From contig CBFCYE010000003.1 of assembly GCA_965602225.1 (NCBI GenBank), positions 62,001 through 126,000 of the forward strand: a stretch of 64,000 bases of DNA. Direction: 5' to 3'. This document shows, in pieces, positions 18,630 through 27,885 of the stretch (position 1 is its first letter; every line of letters starts with the position of its first letter). The DNA is from Tenderia sp965602225. Its GTDB lineage: Bacteria; Pseudomonadota; Gammaproteobacteria; Tenderiales; Tenderiaceae. The position numbers and the translations under genes were made by a program. The notes under the pieces are model-generated. The model saw nothing but the letters and a program-made list of their open reading frames with translations, had not been told where the DNA came from and did not search any database.

Positions 18630-19306
18630 TCCGAAATCAGCACACCGTTTTCCAACTTTAAAACTCTATCCATCTTAGCGGCCAGCGACATATCGTGGGT
18701 CACAACCAGAAAACTGGTGTCCAGCTCCTGGTTCAGCTCCAGCATCAAACCATAGACATGACTGGCAGAATTTTGATCCAGATTGCCGGTTGGCTCATCA
18801 GCCAACACACAGCGAGGATTGGTCACCAAGGCCCGGGCCACTGCAGAACGCTGCCGTTCACCGCCAGACAATTCACTAGGTTTATGACCAACACGGTGTC
18901 CCAAGCCTACTTTTACCAACATCTCATTAGCAAAGTGGCTGGCCTGATCAGCACTCTCTCCCCTGATCAGCAATGGCATAGCAACATTTTCCAAGGCCGT
19001 AAATTCAGGCAATAGATGATGAAACTGATAGACAAAGCCCAAGGTTTTATTACGCACATCACCACGCCGTTTTTCATTTAAGGCGGTAAAGTTTTCACCA
19101 TTGATATAGACCTCGCCCTGACTCGGCACATCCAGCCCACCAAGCAAATGTAACAAGGTGCTTTTACCTGAACCCGAGGTGCCGACAATTGCCAGGCGCT
19201 CACCCTTTGCCACATCAAGATCAATTGCGGCAAGAACATCGACAGAAAGCCCAGCATCAACAAAGCGTTTTGCCAAACCACGACAAGAGATAATCAAATC
19301 ACTCAT
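18626..19306 (-). CDS. lolD: Lipoprotein-releasing ABC transporter ATPase
   Basis: 226 residues. Walker A GTSGSGKSTLL, Q-loop FVYQFHHLLPEFTALENV, signature LSGGERQRSAVARAL, Walker B CVLADEPTGNLD and the switch His in VVTHDM are complete; FHHLLPEF is typical of LolD. It powers extraction of outer-membrane lipoproteins from the inner membrane. The frame is open upstream to 19387, but ATG at 19306, just inside the end of lolC with GAGG upstream, gives the standard N-terminus. Confidence 0.95.
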   Translation of the reverse strand: MSDLIISCRGLAKRFVDAGLSVDVLAAIDLDVAKGERLAIVGTSGSGKSTLLHLLGGLDVPSQGEVYINGENFTALNEKRRGDVRNKTLGFVYQFHHLLPEFTALENVAMPLLIRGESADQASHFANEMLVKVGLGHRVGHKPSELSGGERQRSAVARALVTNPRCVLADEPTGNLDQNSASHVYGLMLELNQELDTSFLVVTHDMSLAAKMDRVLKLENGVLISD

Positions 19307-20546
19307 AGCGCAAGGCCTCTGCTGGTTGAGTTCGGGATGCATACCAGGCGGGATATAACGTTGCCAACAAGCTAATCGAAAAGGCAATCAGGCTGATCGC
19401 GGCAACATCTGAAAACAACATTTCAGAGGGCAGATCACTAATGTAGTAGACATCTGGTGACAGAAACTTACGTCCCAGTAGTTGTTCAATAAGCGGCACA
19501 ATCTTCTCAACATTCGAAGCTAGTGTGACTCCACCAACCAAGCCCAGCAAGGTGCCGAAGGCACCAATCACGACCCCCTGAACCATGAAGATGCGCATGA
19601 TACAACCAGGACTAGCACCCAAGGTACGGAGAATAGCAATATCAGCCCTTTTGTCTGTTACTACCATCACTAGGGTAGAGACAATATTAAATGCTGCCAC
19701 CATCACAATCAGCGTCAGGATAATAAACATCACCATCTTCTCTGTCTTTACCGCACGAAAGAAATTGACGTGCTGGCGGGTCCAGTCAGTAATCACATAA
19801 CCACGCGGCAAATCCTGAACCATCTGCTGAGTCAGGTAAGGTGCGTCAAACATGTCAGTCAGTTTCAGCCGTAGACCAGAAACCTGGCCCGGCTTAAGAA
19901 ATAATTTGGCGGCATCATCAAGGTGTACCAATGCAAGGGCACTATCATATTCATGCATGCCAGCCTCAAACACTCCAACGACGGTAAAACGCTTCAGACG
20001 CGGCATAATCCCAACCGGGGTAACACTTGCCTGTGGTGTCACCAGCGTGACTTTTTCACCTACCATCACTCCAAGCCGTCGAGCCAGTTCCTGGCCAAGG
20101 ATGATATTAAATCCGCCAGATGTGAGATCAGTCAATTCACCAATCTTCATCTGCTGATCCAGGCTTGAAACCTGTGGTTCGAACTCAGGCGAGACACCAC
20201 GAATCAGGGCACCACTAACACCTTCACCCGCCGTCAACATACCTTCGGCACGGATGAATGGCGCCTGACCAATAATCTGAGGATAAGGTTCCAGCAATGA
20301 CGGCAGTGTCTGCCAGTTGTCCATGCCATTGGCAGCACTACTAACCACCATATGAGAAGCAACCCCGAGGATGCGGGTGCGCAGCTCTTTCTCAAAACCA
20401 TTCATCACCGACAGCACAGTAATCAGAGCTGTTACACCCAGGGCAATCCCGGCAATCGAAATAAAAGAGATAAACGAAATAAAGTGATTACGACGCTTGG
20501 CGCGGGTATATCTCAGGCCAACAAAAATTTCTAAGGGTTTAAACAT
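19299..20546 (-). CDS. Lipoprotein-releasing ABC transporter permease (LolC/LolE/LolF)
   Basis: 415 residues. An N-terminal transmembrane helix (HFISFISFISIAGIALGVTA), a ~200-residue periplasmic domain, and three C-terminal helices of the FtsX domain (VMFIILTLIVMVAAFNIVS and two more). MNGFEKELRTRILG is a LolC/E hallmark. Only one permease accompanies lolD here; E. coli has separate lolC and lolE. The protein could therefore be a bifunctional LolF, or a second permease lies elsewhere. It overlaps lolD by 8 bases. Confidence 0.92.
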   Translation of the reverse strand: MFKPLEIFVGLRYTRAKRRNHFISFISFISIAGIALGVTALITVLSVMNGFEKELRTRILGVASHMVVSSAANGMDNWQTLPSLLEPYPQIIGQAPFIRAEGMLTAGEGVSGALIRGVSPEFEPQVSSLDQQMKIGELTDLTSGGFNIILGQELARRLGVMVGEKVTLVTPQASVTPVGIMPRLKRFTVVGVFEAGMHEYDSALALVHLDDAAKLFLKPGQVSGLRLKLTDMFDAPYLTQQMVQDLPRGYVITDWTRQHVNFFRAVKTEKMVMFIILTLIVMVAAFNIVSTLVMVVTDKRADIAILRTLGASPGCIMRIFMVQGVVIGAFGTLLGLVGGVTLASNVEKIVPLIEQLLGRKFLSPDVYYISDLPSEMLFSDVAAISLIAFSISLLATLYPAWYASRTQPAEALRYE

Positions 20547-20559
20547 ATTTATAGAATAG

Positions 20560-21219
20560 TTACTCAGCTGTCGGACATTGTGACCTTAAACAGCAATCAC
20601 CACAACGGGGCTTTTTACGGCAGACATCCTTGGCATGCAAAACAATCAAACCATGATATTCGTTAAAAACATTCACTAATTCATCACGCAGCTTAATTTT
20701 ATTGCTTAATTGCGATTCGAATTGATGGCGTAGATTTTCATAACCCTCGTCACCAGTTATCAGACCCAAACGTGAAAAAATACGCCGGGTATAGGCATCG
20801 ATTACAAAGACGGGACGATTAAACGCATACAAAACAATGTCGTCTGCAGTTTCAGGGCCGACACCGTTGACGGACAGCAAGCCGTTGCGCAGTTCAACAT
20901 CATCGAAATCGTTCAGTGGTTTTTCACCACCCTGCTTCAGAAACCAACTGCAAAAATTTTGCAGTCGCTTGGCCTTGACGTTGAAATAACCTGCCGGTCG
21001 AATCAATTGCCCCAGATCAGCAGCAGGCATCGCAGAAATTTTTACCGCCGTGAGGGACTTGGCCTGCTTTAGGTTGAGAATTGCCTTTTCAACGTTGGTC
21101 CAGGCAGTATTTTGGGTCAGTACCGCACCAACCATGACTTCAAATGGTGTTTCGCCAGGCCACCAGTGTTGTGGCCCATAATGCTTAAAAAGGCTTTTAT
21201 AAACCGACAGAAACGTCAT
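20560..21219 (-). CDS. Endonuclease III-like DNA glycosylase with Fe-S cluster
   Basis: 219 residues of the HhH-GPD superfamily. The helix-hairpin-helix is VNGVGPETADDIVLYA and the catalytic Asp lies in FVIDAYTRRIFSRLG. Four cysteines in CRKKPRCGDCCLRSQC can hold the 4Fe-4S cluster (spacing 5-2-5). The Lys that makes E. coli Nth a lyase (LPGVGRKTA) is Glu here, so a monofunctional glycosylase of the MagIII type is more likely than a true Nth. It overlaps rluB by 4 bases. Confidence 0.88.
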   Translation of the reverse strand: MTFLSVYKSLFKHYGPQHWWPGETPFEVMVGAVLTQNTAWTNVEKAILNLKQAKSLTAVKISAMPAADLGQLIRPAGYFNVKAKRLQNFCSWFLKQGGEKPLNDFDDVELRNGLLSVNGVGPETADDIVLYAFNRPVFVIDAYTRRIFSRLGLITGDEGYENLRHQFESQLSNKIKLRDELVNVFNEYHGLIVLHAKDVCRKKPRCGDCCLRSQCPTAE

Positions 21220-22061
21220 TTACGTTTTTTATAGGGAGACGCCTTAGCCGCTTGTGGCTTTCTTGAGGAGGTACCAAATTTAATCTGTTTAGCCCGTTTC
21301 TTTTCTTCAGCCGAATCATCAACCGGAGGTAAACCAACAACATTGCGTAGTGCATTGATATCGGCACGCATTAGCTCATCCCATTCGCCTGATCTAATAC
21401 CGCGTTTGAGTGAAATTGGCCCATAGCGAACACGCTGCAAGCGGCTTACCCTAACCTCCTGAGATTCCCACAGACGCCGCACCTCACGGTTACGCCCCTC
21501 ATTCAAGGTAACGTGATACCAATGATTGGCACCCTCACCGCCGGCATCACTAATGCTATTGAAGCTGGCCTTGCCATCTTCAAGCTCGACACCTTTACGC
21601 AACGCCCTTTTCATCGACTCAGTCACTTCACCCAGTACTCGAACTGCATATTCGCGTTCAACCTCTGAAGAAGGATGCATCAGCCGGTTAGCCAAATCAC
21701 CATCCGTAGTGAGCAGGATCAAACCGCTGGTATTGATATCCAGTCGACCTACCGCAATCCAGCGACCACTCTGCATACGCGGCAGATTATCAAAAATAGT
21801 AGGACGACCTTCAGGATCTGAGCGGCTACAGATCTGCCCTTCAGGTTTGTAATAGGCCAACACACGATGTTTACTGTCAGGCCGGTGATGCAGCTTTATC
21901 ACCTTGCCATCAAGGCGAACCGTGTCGGTTATCTCAGCCTTATCACCAAGCTTTACAATATCACCATTGACGCTGACACGTTTGGCCTCAATCATGCGCT
22001 CCGCTTCACGCCTTGAAGCGATGCCAGCAGAGGCAAGTAATTTTTGAATACGTTCAGCCAC
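21216..22061 (-). CDS. rluB: 23S rRNA pseudouridine synthase RluB
   Basis: 281 residues. N-terminal S4 domain (RIQKLLASAGIASRREAERM), then the RsuA-family catalytic core with VGRLDINTSGLILLT (D108) and NEGRNREVRRLWE. The C-terminal tail is basic (SSRKPQAAKASPYKKRK). RluB converts U2605 of E. coli 23S rRNA. Location directly after scpB is a conserved neighbourhood. It starts with GTG, 2 bases from the scpB stop. Confidence 0.95.
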   Translation of the reverse strand: MAERIQKLLASAGIASRREAERMIEAKRVSVNGDIVKLGDKAEITDTVRLDGKVIKLHHRPDSKHRVLAYYKPEGQICSRSDPEGRPTIFDNLPRMQSGRWIAVGRLDINTSGLILLTTDGDLANRLMHPSSEVEREYAVRVLGEVTESMKRALRKGVELEDGKASFNSISDAGGEGANHWYHVTLNEGRNREVRRLWESQEVRVSRLQRVRYGPISLKRGIRSGEWDELMRADINALRNVVGLPPVDDSAEEKKRAKQIKFGTSSRKPQAAKASPYKKRK

Positions 22062-22063
22062 AA

Positions 22064-22891
22064 TTAAAATACCGTTTCAGTTTTGGATTCAGCCGCAGAA
22101 TCTGCAACTGTTACTTCTTCATTAGATGTGGCATCAGGCTCAGCAGCTTGGTCTTCTTCAATCGAAGACTCATCATTTTCAAGCGTTGACGATTCAACAT
22201 CATCAACATCGGCCGAAGCTAATTCTTCATAGACTTCAGCAGCATCGGCAATAACAACAGGCTGTACCTCGCCCTGCTCAAGCTCTGTTGACTCACTCTC
22301 CTGTTCTGCATCTTGTGCTTGAGGTTGGTCACCAAAATCCAGTTCATGTTCAATACTTTCAATATTGCGCAGCTCCGCCAATGGCGGTAAATCACTCAGA
22401 CTCTTGATGCCAAAGTAATCCAGGAATGCCTTGGTGGTACCGTACAAGGCAGGTCGGCCAGGCACATCACGATGACCAATAACTCGCACCCATTCACGTT
22501 CAAGCATGGATTTAACAATGTGTGAACTGACGCTGACGCCGCGAACATCTTCAATTTCGCTACGGGTAATCGGTTGGCGATAGGCTATCAAGGCCAGGGT
22601 TTCCAGTGTTGCACGCGAATACTTAGAGGCCTTTTCTTCCCACAGACGTGCAACCCACTCAGCCAGATCTGCCTTAACCTGGTAGCGAAAACCAGTGCTG
22701 ACTTCTTTCAGCTCAACACCACGGCTGAGACAATCATCTTGCAGGCTTTTGACTGCTTCACGGATTTCATCACGGCTAGGTTGGTCTTCATCAAGGAACA
22801 GACCGAGAATACTGTCGACACTAAGCGGCCGCCCGGCTGCCAGTAATGCACCTTCAATGATCTGTTTTAATTTATCAGGATTCGTGGACAT
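22064..22891 (-). CDS. scpB: Segregation and condensation protein B
   Basis: 275 residues. Two winged-helix domains (about 1-170; EGALLAAGRPLSVDSILGLF, TLALIAYRQPITRSEIEDVRG, GRPALYGTTKAFLDYFGI) form the kleisin-associated ScpB fold. Residues ~190-275 are a long acidic tail of Glu, Asp and Ser that the short ScpB proteins lack; it is probably disordered. ScpB works with ScpA and SMC, whose gene lies at 33.8-37.3 kb. It overlaps scpA by 17 bases. Confidence 0.94.
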   Translation of the reverse strand: MSTNPDKLKQIIEGALLAAGRPLSVDSILGLFLDEDQPSRDEIREAVKSLQDDCLSRGVELKEVSTGFRYQVKADLAEWVARLWEEKASKYSRATLETLALIAYRQPITRSEIEDVRGVSVSSHIVKSMLEREWVRVIGHRDVPGRPALYGTTKAFLDYFGIKSLSDLPPLAELRNIESIEHELDFGDQPQAQDAEQESESTELEQGEVQPVVIADAAEVYEELASADVDDVESSTLENDESSIEEDQAAEPDATSNEEVTVADSAAESKTETVF

Positions 22892-23738
22892 TCTGATGTG
22901 CCTTTACGTAAATAGGTCCAAATGTTTCAGTTTGTATAATTTCGATCAAGCTTTCCTTGATCAATTCAAGCACGGCCAGCAGAGTGACAACCACTCCCAT
23001 ACGACCTTCCTCAACGGTGAATAACTGTGTGAATTCAGTAAAGGAGTCGGCATTGATCTTTTCAAGCACGCCCGTCATTCGCTCACGTACAGACAAGGTC
23101 TCGCGATGAATCTGATGCGAGGCAAACATGTCAGCGCGACGCAAGACATCCTGAAACGCCAACAACACCTCTTTTAGTTCAACATCAGGAACCGGTTTTA
23201 CCGTACGCAGATCAGGAGCCTTGGCACTGGTTTCAAATACATCACGACCCAGTCTGGGCATCTCATCAATATCCTCAGCAGCCTTTTTATAACGTTCATA
23301 TTCCTGCAGCCTACGTACCAATTCAGCCCGCGGATCTTCCTCATCGTCTGACAATGATTCAGGCCGCGGCAGCAACATGCGCGATTTGATCTCGCATAAC
23401 ATAGCCGCCATCACCAGGTAATCAGCCGCCAACTCAAAGCGCATCTCCTGCATCATGTCGATGTAGACAACGTATTGGCGGGTAATCTCGGCAATCGGGA
23501 TATCGAGCACATCCAGGTTTTGACGCCGGATCAAATAAAGCAGCAAATCAAGCGGGCCTTCAAATGCCTCGAGAAATACCTCCAGCGCATCAGGTGGTAT
23601 ATAGAGATCCACAGGAAGCTGGTTTAAGGCCTCGCCCTGGACAACAGCAAAGGGAATCTCTTGCTGCTGAGCCACGTCAAGACCATGAGGCAACTCCACC
23701 TGCTCCGGCACCACCGCTGGTTCACTAGTACCTGTCAT
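22875..23738 (-). CDS. scpA: Segregation and condensation protein A (kleisin)
   Basis: 287 residues. The core starts near residue 48 with EVFLEAFEGPLDLLLYLI, followed by IPIAEITRQYVVYIDMM and LVMAAMLCEIKSRMLLP, which are ScpA motifs. The C-terminal winged helix (VTLLAVLELIKESLIEI) would bind the SMC head. A ~45-residue N-terminal extension is less conserved. The trpS-scpA-scpB-rluB order is typical for gammaproteobacteria. Confidence 0.94.
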   Translation of the reverse strand: MTGTSEPAVVPEQVELPHGLDVAQQQEIPFAVVQGEALNQLPVDLYIPPDALEVFLEAFEGPLDLLLYLIRRQNLDVLDIPIAEITRQYVVYIDMMQEMRFELAADYLVMAAMLCEIKSRMLLPRPESLSDDEEDPRAELVRRLQEYERYKKAAEDIDEMPRLGRDVFETSAKAPDLRTVKPVPDVELKEVLLAFQDVLRRADMFASHQIHRETLSVRERMTGVLEKINADSFTEFTQLFTVEEGRMGVVVTLLAVLELIKESLIEIIQTETFGPIYVKAHQNVHES

Positions 23739-23741
23739 TAC

Positions 23742-24959
23742 CTAGCGATACTCCAGGCCCATCGCTTGACGGACCTCCTCCAAAGTCTTGCGTGCCTCGT
23801 CCCGGGCGCATTCTCGTCCCTCATTGACGATACTGCGCACCAAGTTAATGTCCTGACTGTATTCTTCGGCTCGCTCACGCATAGGCGTCTGTTCTTTGAT
23901 CACCTCATCGATGATTGGCTGTTTGCAATCGATACAACCAATACCCGCCGTACGACAACCTTCTTGAGCCCAAGCTTTTACTTCTTCTTTCGAGTAGACC
24001 TCATGCAGCTGCCAGACAGGACATTTCTGCGGATCGCCAGGGTCGGTCTTGCGAACCCGGGCAGGATCGGTTGGCATGGTGCGGAGTTTCTTTTCCACAT
24101 CGGCAGGCGCTTCACGTAGACCGATGGTGTTGCCATAGGATTTAGACATCTTCTGTCCATCCAGGCCTGGCATCTTCGAGGCCTTGGTCAACAACGGCTG
24201 TGGTTCAGGCAGGATGATTCTGCCGCCACCCTCAAGAAAGCCAAATAGTCTTTCGCGGTCGCTAAGGGTAATGTTTTGCTGTGATTCCAGCAGAGACCGG
24301 GCTGTCTTCAGCGCCTCATCATCGCCCTGCTCCTGATACTTGCGGCGTAACTCACAGTAAAGTTTGGCGTTCTTCTTGCCCATTTTCTTCACCGCGGCTT
24401 CGGCCTTTTCTTCAAAGCCAGGCTCACGGCCATAAAGATGATTAAAACGACGTGCTATTTCACGAGTCAGCTCGATGTGAACCACCTGATCCTCGCCCAC
24501 CGGCACCAGGCCTGCTTTGTAAGTCAGAATGTCCGCGCTTTGCAGCAAGGGATAACCGAGAAAACCATAAGTGGCCAGGTCTTTCTCTTTCAGTTTTTCC
24601 TGCTGATCTTTGTAGGTAGGCACACGCTCCAGCCAGCCCAGCGGCGTTATCATGCTCAACAACAAGTGCAACTCTGCATGTTCAGGCACCTGAGACTGAA
24701 TAAAAATTTTGGCAGAACCAGGGTTAACGCCCGCTGCCAACCAGTCGATCACCATATCCCAAACACTGTTGGCGATGATGCCGGTATTGTCATACTCAGT
24801 AGTCAGGGCATGCCAATCAGCAACAAAGAAAAAACATTCGTATTCATGCTGTAGCTGTACCCAGTTTTTCAAGACGCCGTGATAATGGCCAAGGTGAAGC
24901 TTTCCGGTCGGACGCATCCCCGACAGGACGCGCTGGTGTTGACTTGGAACCGTGTTCAA
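23742..24959 (-). CDS. trpS: Tryptophanyl-tRNA synthetase, long form
   Basis: 405 residues, longer than the ~335 of E. coli TrpS. Class I motifs are present: the HIGH box as LHLGHYHG near residue 24 and the KMSKS box as GQKMSKSYG. The extra length is an inserted segment between about residues 180 and 250 (rich in Lys/Glu, EEKAEAAVKKMGKKNAK) and a C-terminal part with GCIDCKQP. Similar long TrpS forms occur in Pseudomonas relatives. It starts with TTG at 24959; GGAAGAG lies 4-7 bases upstream and no in-frame ATG fits better. Confidence 0.94.
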   Translation of the reverse strand: MNTVPSQHQRVLSGMRPTGKLHLGHYHGVLKNWVQLQHEYECFFFVADWHALTTEYDNTGIIANSVWDMVIDWLAAGVNPGSAKIFIQSQVPEHAELHLLLSMITPLGWLERVPTYKDQQEKLKEKDLATYGFLGYPLLQSADILTYKAGLVPVGEDQVVHIELTREIARRFNHLYGREPGFEEKAEAAVKKMGKKNAKLYCELRRKYQEQGDDEALKTARSLLESQQNITLSDRERLFGFLEGGGRIILPEPQPLLTKASKMPGLDGQKMSKSYGNTIGLREAPADVEKKLRTMPTDPARVRKTDPGDPQKCPVWQLHEVYSKEEVKAWAQEGCRTAGIGCIDCKQPIIDEVIKEQTPMRERAEEYSQDINLVRSIVNEGRECARDEARKTLEEVRQAMGLEYR

Positions 24960-24979
24960 TTAGTCTCTTCCTTCATTAC

Positions 24980-25633
24980 TTATAGGGACAGCACACTATA
25001 CAGTAGGTGCAGCACTCCCTGCACTACCGGACTGAGGATATCCCCCAAAATTCCAGTGGCCAGCAGGCCAATCAAGATGAAAAAACCATATGGCTCGAGA
25101 CGTGAGAATTTATACGCCAGTGGACCGGGCAAAATACCAGTCATAACACGACCACCATCCAGTGGTGGTAAAGGCAATAAATTCAACACCATAAGAATGA
25201 CATTTATCAAAATACCTGCGCTGCCCATGTAGATCATTGGCTGGCCGGCAAAGGGGATATCTACCGCGATTAGATAACCAATCTTGGCAACAACGGCCCA
25301 ACCGATGGCCATTAACAGATTAGCCCCCGGCCCCGCCAAGGCCACCAAGGCCATATCACGCTTGGGATTGCGCAGATTCTGCCAGGTCACCGGCACGGGC
25401 TTGGCCCAACCAAAGATGAAACCACCCAGCACCAGCAGCACCAGCGGCACAACGACCGTACCGACAAGGTCGATATGTTTGAGTGGATTGAGGGTCAGGC
25501 GCCCCAGCATAAAGGCGGTTGGATCACCCAGACGGCGCGCAACCCAGCCATGGGCGACTTCATGCACGGTAATGGCAAACAGTACCGGCAGCGACCACAC
25601 GGCGATCTTTTGAATTAGGCTTAATTCCATCAT
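24980..25633 (-). CDS. Site-2 protease family membrane metalloprotease (M50)
   Basis: 217 residues with about five transmembrane helices. The zinc motif HEVAH lies in the first helix (FAITVHEVAHGWVARRLGDP) and the third ligand region NLLPLPPLDGGRV near residue 160. There is no PDZ domain, so it is the compact S2P type and not RseP. Substrate unknown. It is conserved next to trpS/scpA and yciO. Confidence 0.9.
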   Translation of the reverse strand: MMELSLIQKIAVWSLPVLFAITVHEVAHGWVARRLGDPTAFMLGRLTLNPLKHIDLVGTVVVPLVLLVLGGFIFGWAKPVPVTWQNLRNPKRDMALVALAGPGANLLMAIGWAVVAKIGYLIAVDIPFAGQPMIYMGSAGILINVILMVLNLLPLPPLDGGRVMTGILPGPLAYKFSRLEPYGFFILIGLLATGILGDILSPVVQGVLHLLYSVLSL

Positions 25634-25719
25634 TGGGAGATTATAACTTTTTAAAAAGATGAGGGGTTGATAACATTAAATACAATAAGTTATAAGCATC
25701 TCATGACAAATCACAAGAG

Positions 25720-26340
25720 CTATAAAACCAACTCATCAGCGCCTTTACCACGCCTAACCAACTCGGGCCCCTCTGCCAGAATCTCAATCACACTGGTTGG
25801 CTCCATGCCACAGTAACCACCATCAATCACCAAATCCACCTGATTACCAATACTGTCCTTCATATCGTAGGGATCGATCATCGGGTAGTCCTCACCCGGC
25901 AACAGCAGGGTTGAGCTGAGAATGGGCTCTCCCAGCTCTTCCAGCAAGGCTAAAGCAACCGCATTGTCAGGCACACGCACACCAATGGTTTTACGCTTGG
26001 GATGCAATAGACGTTTGGGCACACTCTTCATCGCCGGCAGAATAAATGTGTAAGGCCCGGGGGTAATACTTTTGATCAGTCGATAGGCAATATTGTCGAT
26101 CACGCCGTATTCGGACATCTCGCCCATGTCTCGACACATCAGGGTGAAGTTGTGTTTATCATCCAGTTGTCGAATCTGCCGAATACGCTCAACCGCTTTC
26201 TTGTCACCAATCTGGCAACCCAGGGCATAACAGGAATCAGTGGGGTAAATCACCACCCCACCTTGTTTGATAATATCTGCCGCACTACGGATCAGACGTA
26301 GCTGCGGGTTTTCTGGATGGATCTGAAAAAACTGACTCAT
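25720..26340 (-). CDS. YciO-type Sua5/YrdC-domain protein
   Basis: 206 residues of the YrdC fold (GGVVIYPTDSCYALGC, KHNFTLMCRDM, TIGVRVPDN, STSLL-like STLLLPGED). The family includes the L-threonylcarbamoyladenylate synthases TsaC/Sua5 that start t6A synthesis. This sequence and its neighbourhood (next to the PHP gene) match E. coli YciO, whose cellular role is less certain than TsaC. It has no Sua5 C-terminal domain. Confidence 0.9.
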   Translation of the reverse strand: MSQFFQIHPENPQLRLIRSAADIIKQGGVVIYPTDSCYALGCQIGDKKAVERIRQIRQLDDKHNFTLMCRDMGEMSEYGVIDNIAYRLIKSITPGPYTFILPAMKSVPKRLLHPKRKTIGVRVPDNAVALALLEELGEPILSSTLLLPGEDYPMIDPYDMKDSIGNQVDLVIDGGYCGMEPTSVIEILAEGPELVRRGKGADELVL

Positions 26341-26352
26341 GAATCGTTCCTA

Positions 26353-27201
26353 CTAGTCCTGCCAAAGCCCCCAAATGGGCTCACAAGCTTCGGGCAGTGG
26401 CGGCATCTGCCCCATGTTAGACCAAGCCTGACTGGGACCATGATAATCAGAGCCTATCGATGCTCGCAATTCATACTTCTTGGCATAGTCAGTCATGTTT
26501 TTGGTAACATTTATATCCTGGCGCCCGGAGATCACCTCTAGCCCGGCACCACCCATTTGTTTAAATTCATCAAACAGTAACCGCAGTTTGGTCGCAGATA
26601 ATTTATAACGGGCCGGATGAGCGACCACAGCATGACCACCCGCTGCGTTAATCCACTCCACCGCCTGTGCCAGCGGGGTCCACTCAGCGCAGACATAGGC
26701 CTTCTTACCATCGCCAAGATAGCGGTCAAAGGCCGCCTGCATGGTTTTGACATGACCGTTATCAAGCAGAAAACGAGCAAAGTGAGTTCGACTCAATATC
26801 TGACCATTAACATAGGCCTGCGCCCCTTCCATTGCACCTTCGATTCCTAGCTTGGCCAGGCGGTTCGCCATCTCTTCAGCACGACCTGTTCTTTGATGGC
26901 GCAAACCAGCTAAACCCGCCTGCAGAGCCGTGTTTTCAACATCAAAATTAAGACCAACAATATGCAGCAGATGTTTGCCCCAGGTGACAGAAATCTCAAC
27001 CCCGGCAATAAACTCTAGCCCAAGCTTTTCTGCCTCAACAGCTGCCTCGACGTAGCCATCGGTGACATCGTGATCCGTCAAGGCCAGCACCTCAACACCA
27101 CAACTGTGGGCATAGCCAATCAACTCGGCCGGGCTCAGCTCGCCATCAGAGGCGATAGAATGCGAATGCAGGTCGTACTTTTTATATCGGTTGAATTCCA
27201 T
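26353..27201 (-). CDS. PHP-domain phosphatase (3',5'-nucleoside bisphosphatase, YciV/RNase AM-like)
   Basis: 282 residues from ATG 27201; upstream reading to 27222 adds seven residues without a ribosome site. PHP metal motifs are YDLHSHSIASDGELSP, LALTDHDVTDG, IAGVEISV, GGHAVVAHPARY and GSDYHG. E. coli YciV (RnaAM) hydrolyses 3',5'-nucleoside bisphosphates and trims short RNA 5' ends, including 5S rRNA. The yciV-yciO pairing is conserved. Confidence 0.92.
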   Translation of the reverse strand: MEFNRYKKYDLHSHSIASDGELSPAELIGYAHSCGVEVLALTDHDVTDGYVEAAVEAEKLGLEFIAGVEISVTWGKHLLHIVGLNFDVENTALQAGLAGLRHQRTGRAEEMANRLAKLGIEGAMEGAQAYVNGQILSRTHFARFLLDNGHVKTMQAAFDRYLGDGKKAYVCAEWTPLAQAVEWINAAGGHAVVAHPARYKLSATKLRLLFDEFKQMGGAGLEVISGRQDINVTKNMTDYAKKYELRASIGSDYHGPSQAWSNMGQMPPLPEACEPIWGLWQD

Positions 27202-27309
27202 TACTAACCACGTGAGATACAAGCATAAAGCCGGCTATGATAGAATCTTTGGCCACATTTAGCGAGCCTCATCGGCTCGACCATAAGACATTGCAGTTCC
27301 GAGGATGAC

Positions 27310-27885
27310 ATGAAATTCCTGTTCGACTTTTTCCCGATACTTTTATTCTTTATCGCCTATAAGGCCTACGACATCTATGTCGCCACCGCCGTCGCCATCA
27401 TCGCTGCGTTTATTCAGGTGGGCTGGTTCTGGTTACAATATCGTCGTTTCGAAAAGATGCATATCATCACCCTGCTGCTGATTACCGTGCTTGGTGGCGC
27501 CACCCTGATACTCCAGGATCCAAACTTCATCAAATGGAAACCCACCGTAGTCAACTGGCTGTTTGGCGTTGCCTTCATTGGTAGCCAGTTCATCGGCAAA
27601 AAAACCATTGTCCAGCGAATGATGGAATCCAATGTCGAGCTACCAAAAATCATCTGGTCAAGACTGAACTTGGCCTGGGCTGTGTTCTTCATCTTTCTCG
27701 GCTTTCTCAATCTCTACGTTGCCTTCTCCGGCCATTACGACATGGACGCATGGGTCAACTTCAAGATGTTCGGCATGATTGGTCTAACCTTTGTCTTCAT
27801 CATCGGCCAGGCCTTTTTTATCGGTCGTTATATTAAGGAACCGGAAGATGAAAATACTCCGGCAAACTCCAAGGAGGAGTCATAG
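27310..27885 (+). CDS. yciB: Inner-membrane septation protein YciB/IspZ
   Basis: 191 residues with five or six transmembrane helices, starting MKFLFDFFPILLFFIAYKAY, the YciB family start; WLFGVAFIGSQFIGKK and LNLAWAVFFIFLGFLNLYVA are further motifs. YciB affects envelope integrity and cell division; a precise activity is unknown. First gene of yciB-yciI-bolA-surA-like; divergent from the PHP gene. Confidence 0.93.
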   Translation: MKFLFDFFPILLFFIAYKAYDIYVATAVAIIAAFIQVGWFWLQYRRFEKMHIITLLLITVLGGATLILQDPNFIKWKPTVVNWLFGVAFIGSQFIGKKTIVQRMMESNVELPKIIWSRLNLAWAVFFIFLGFLNLYVAFSGHYDMDAWVNFKMFGMIGLTFVFIIGQAFFIGRYIKEPEDENTPANSKEES

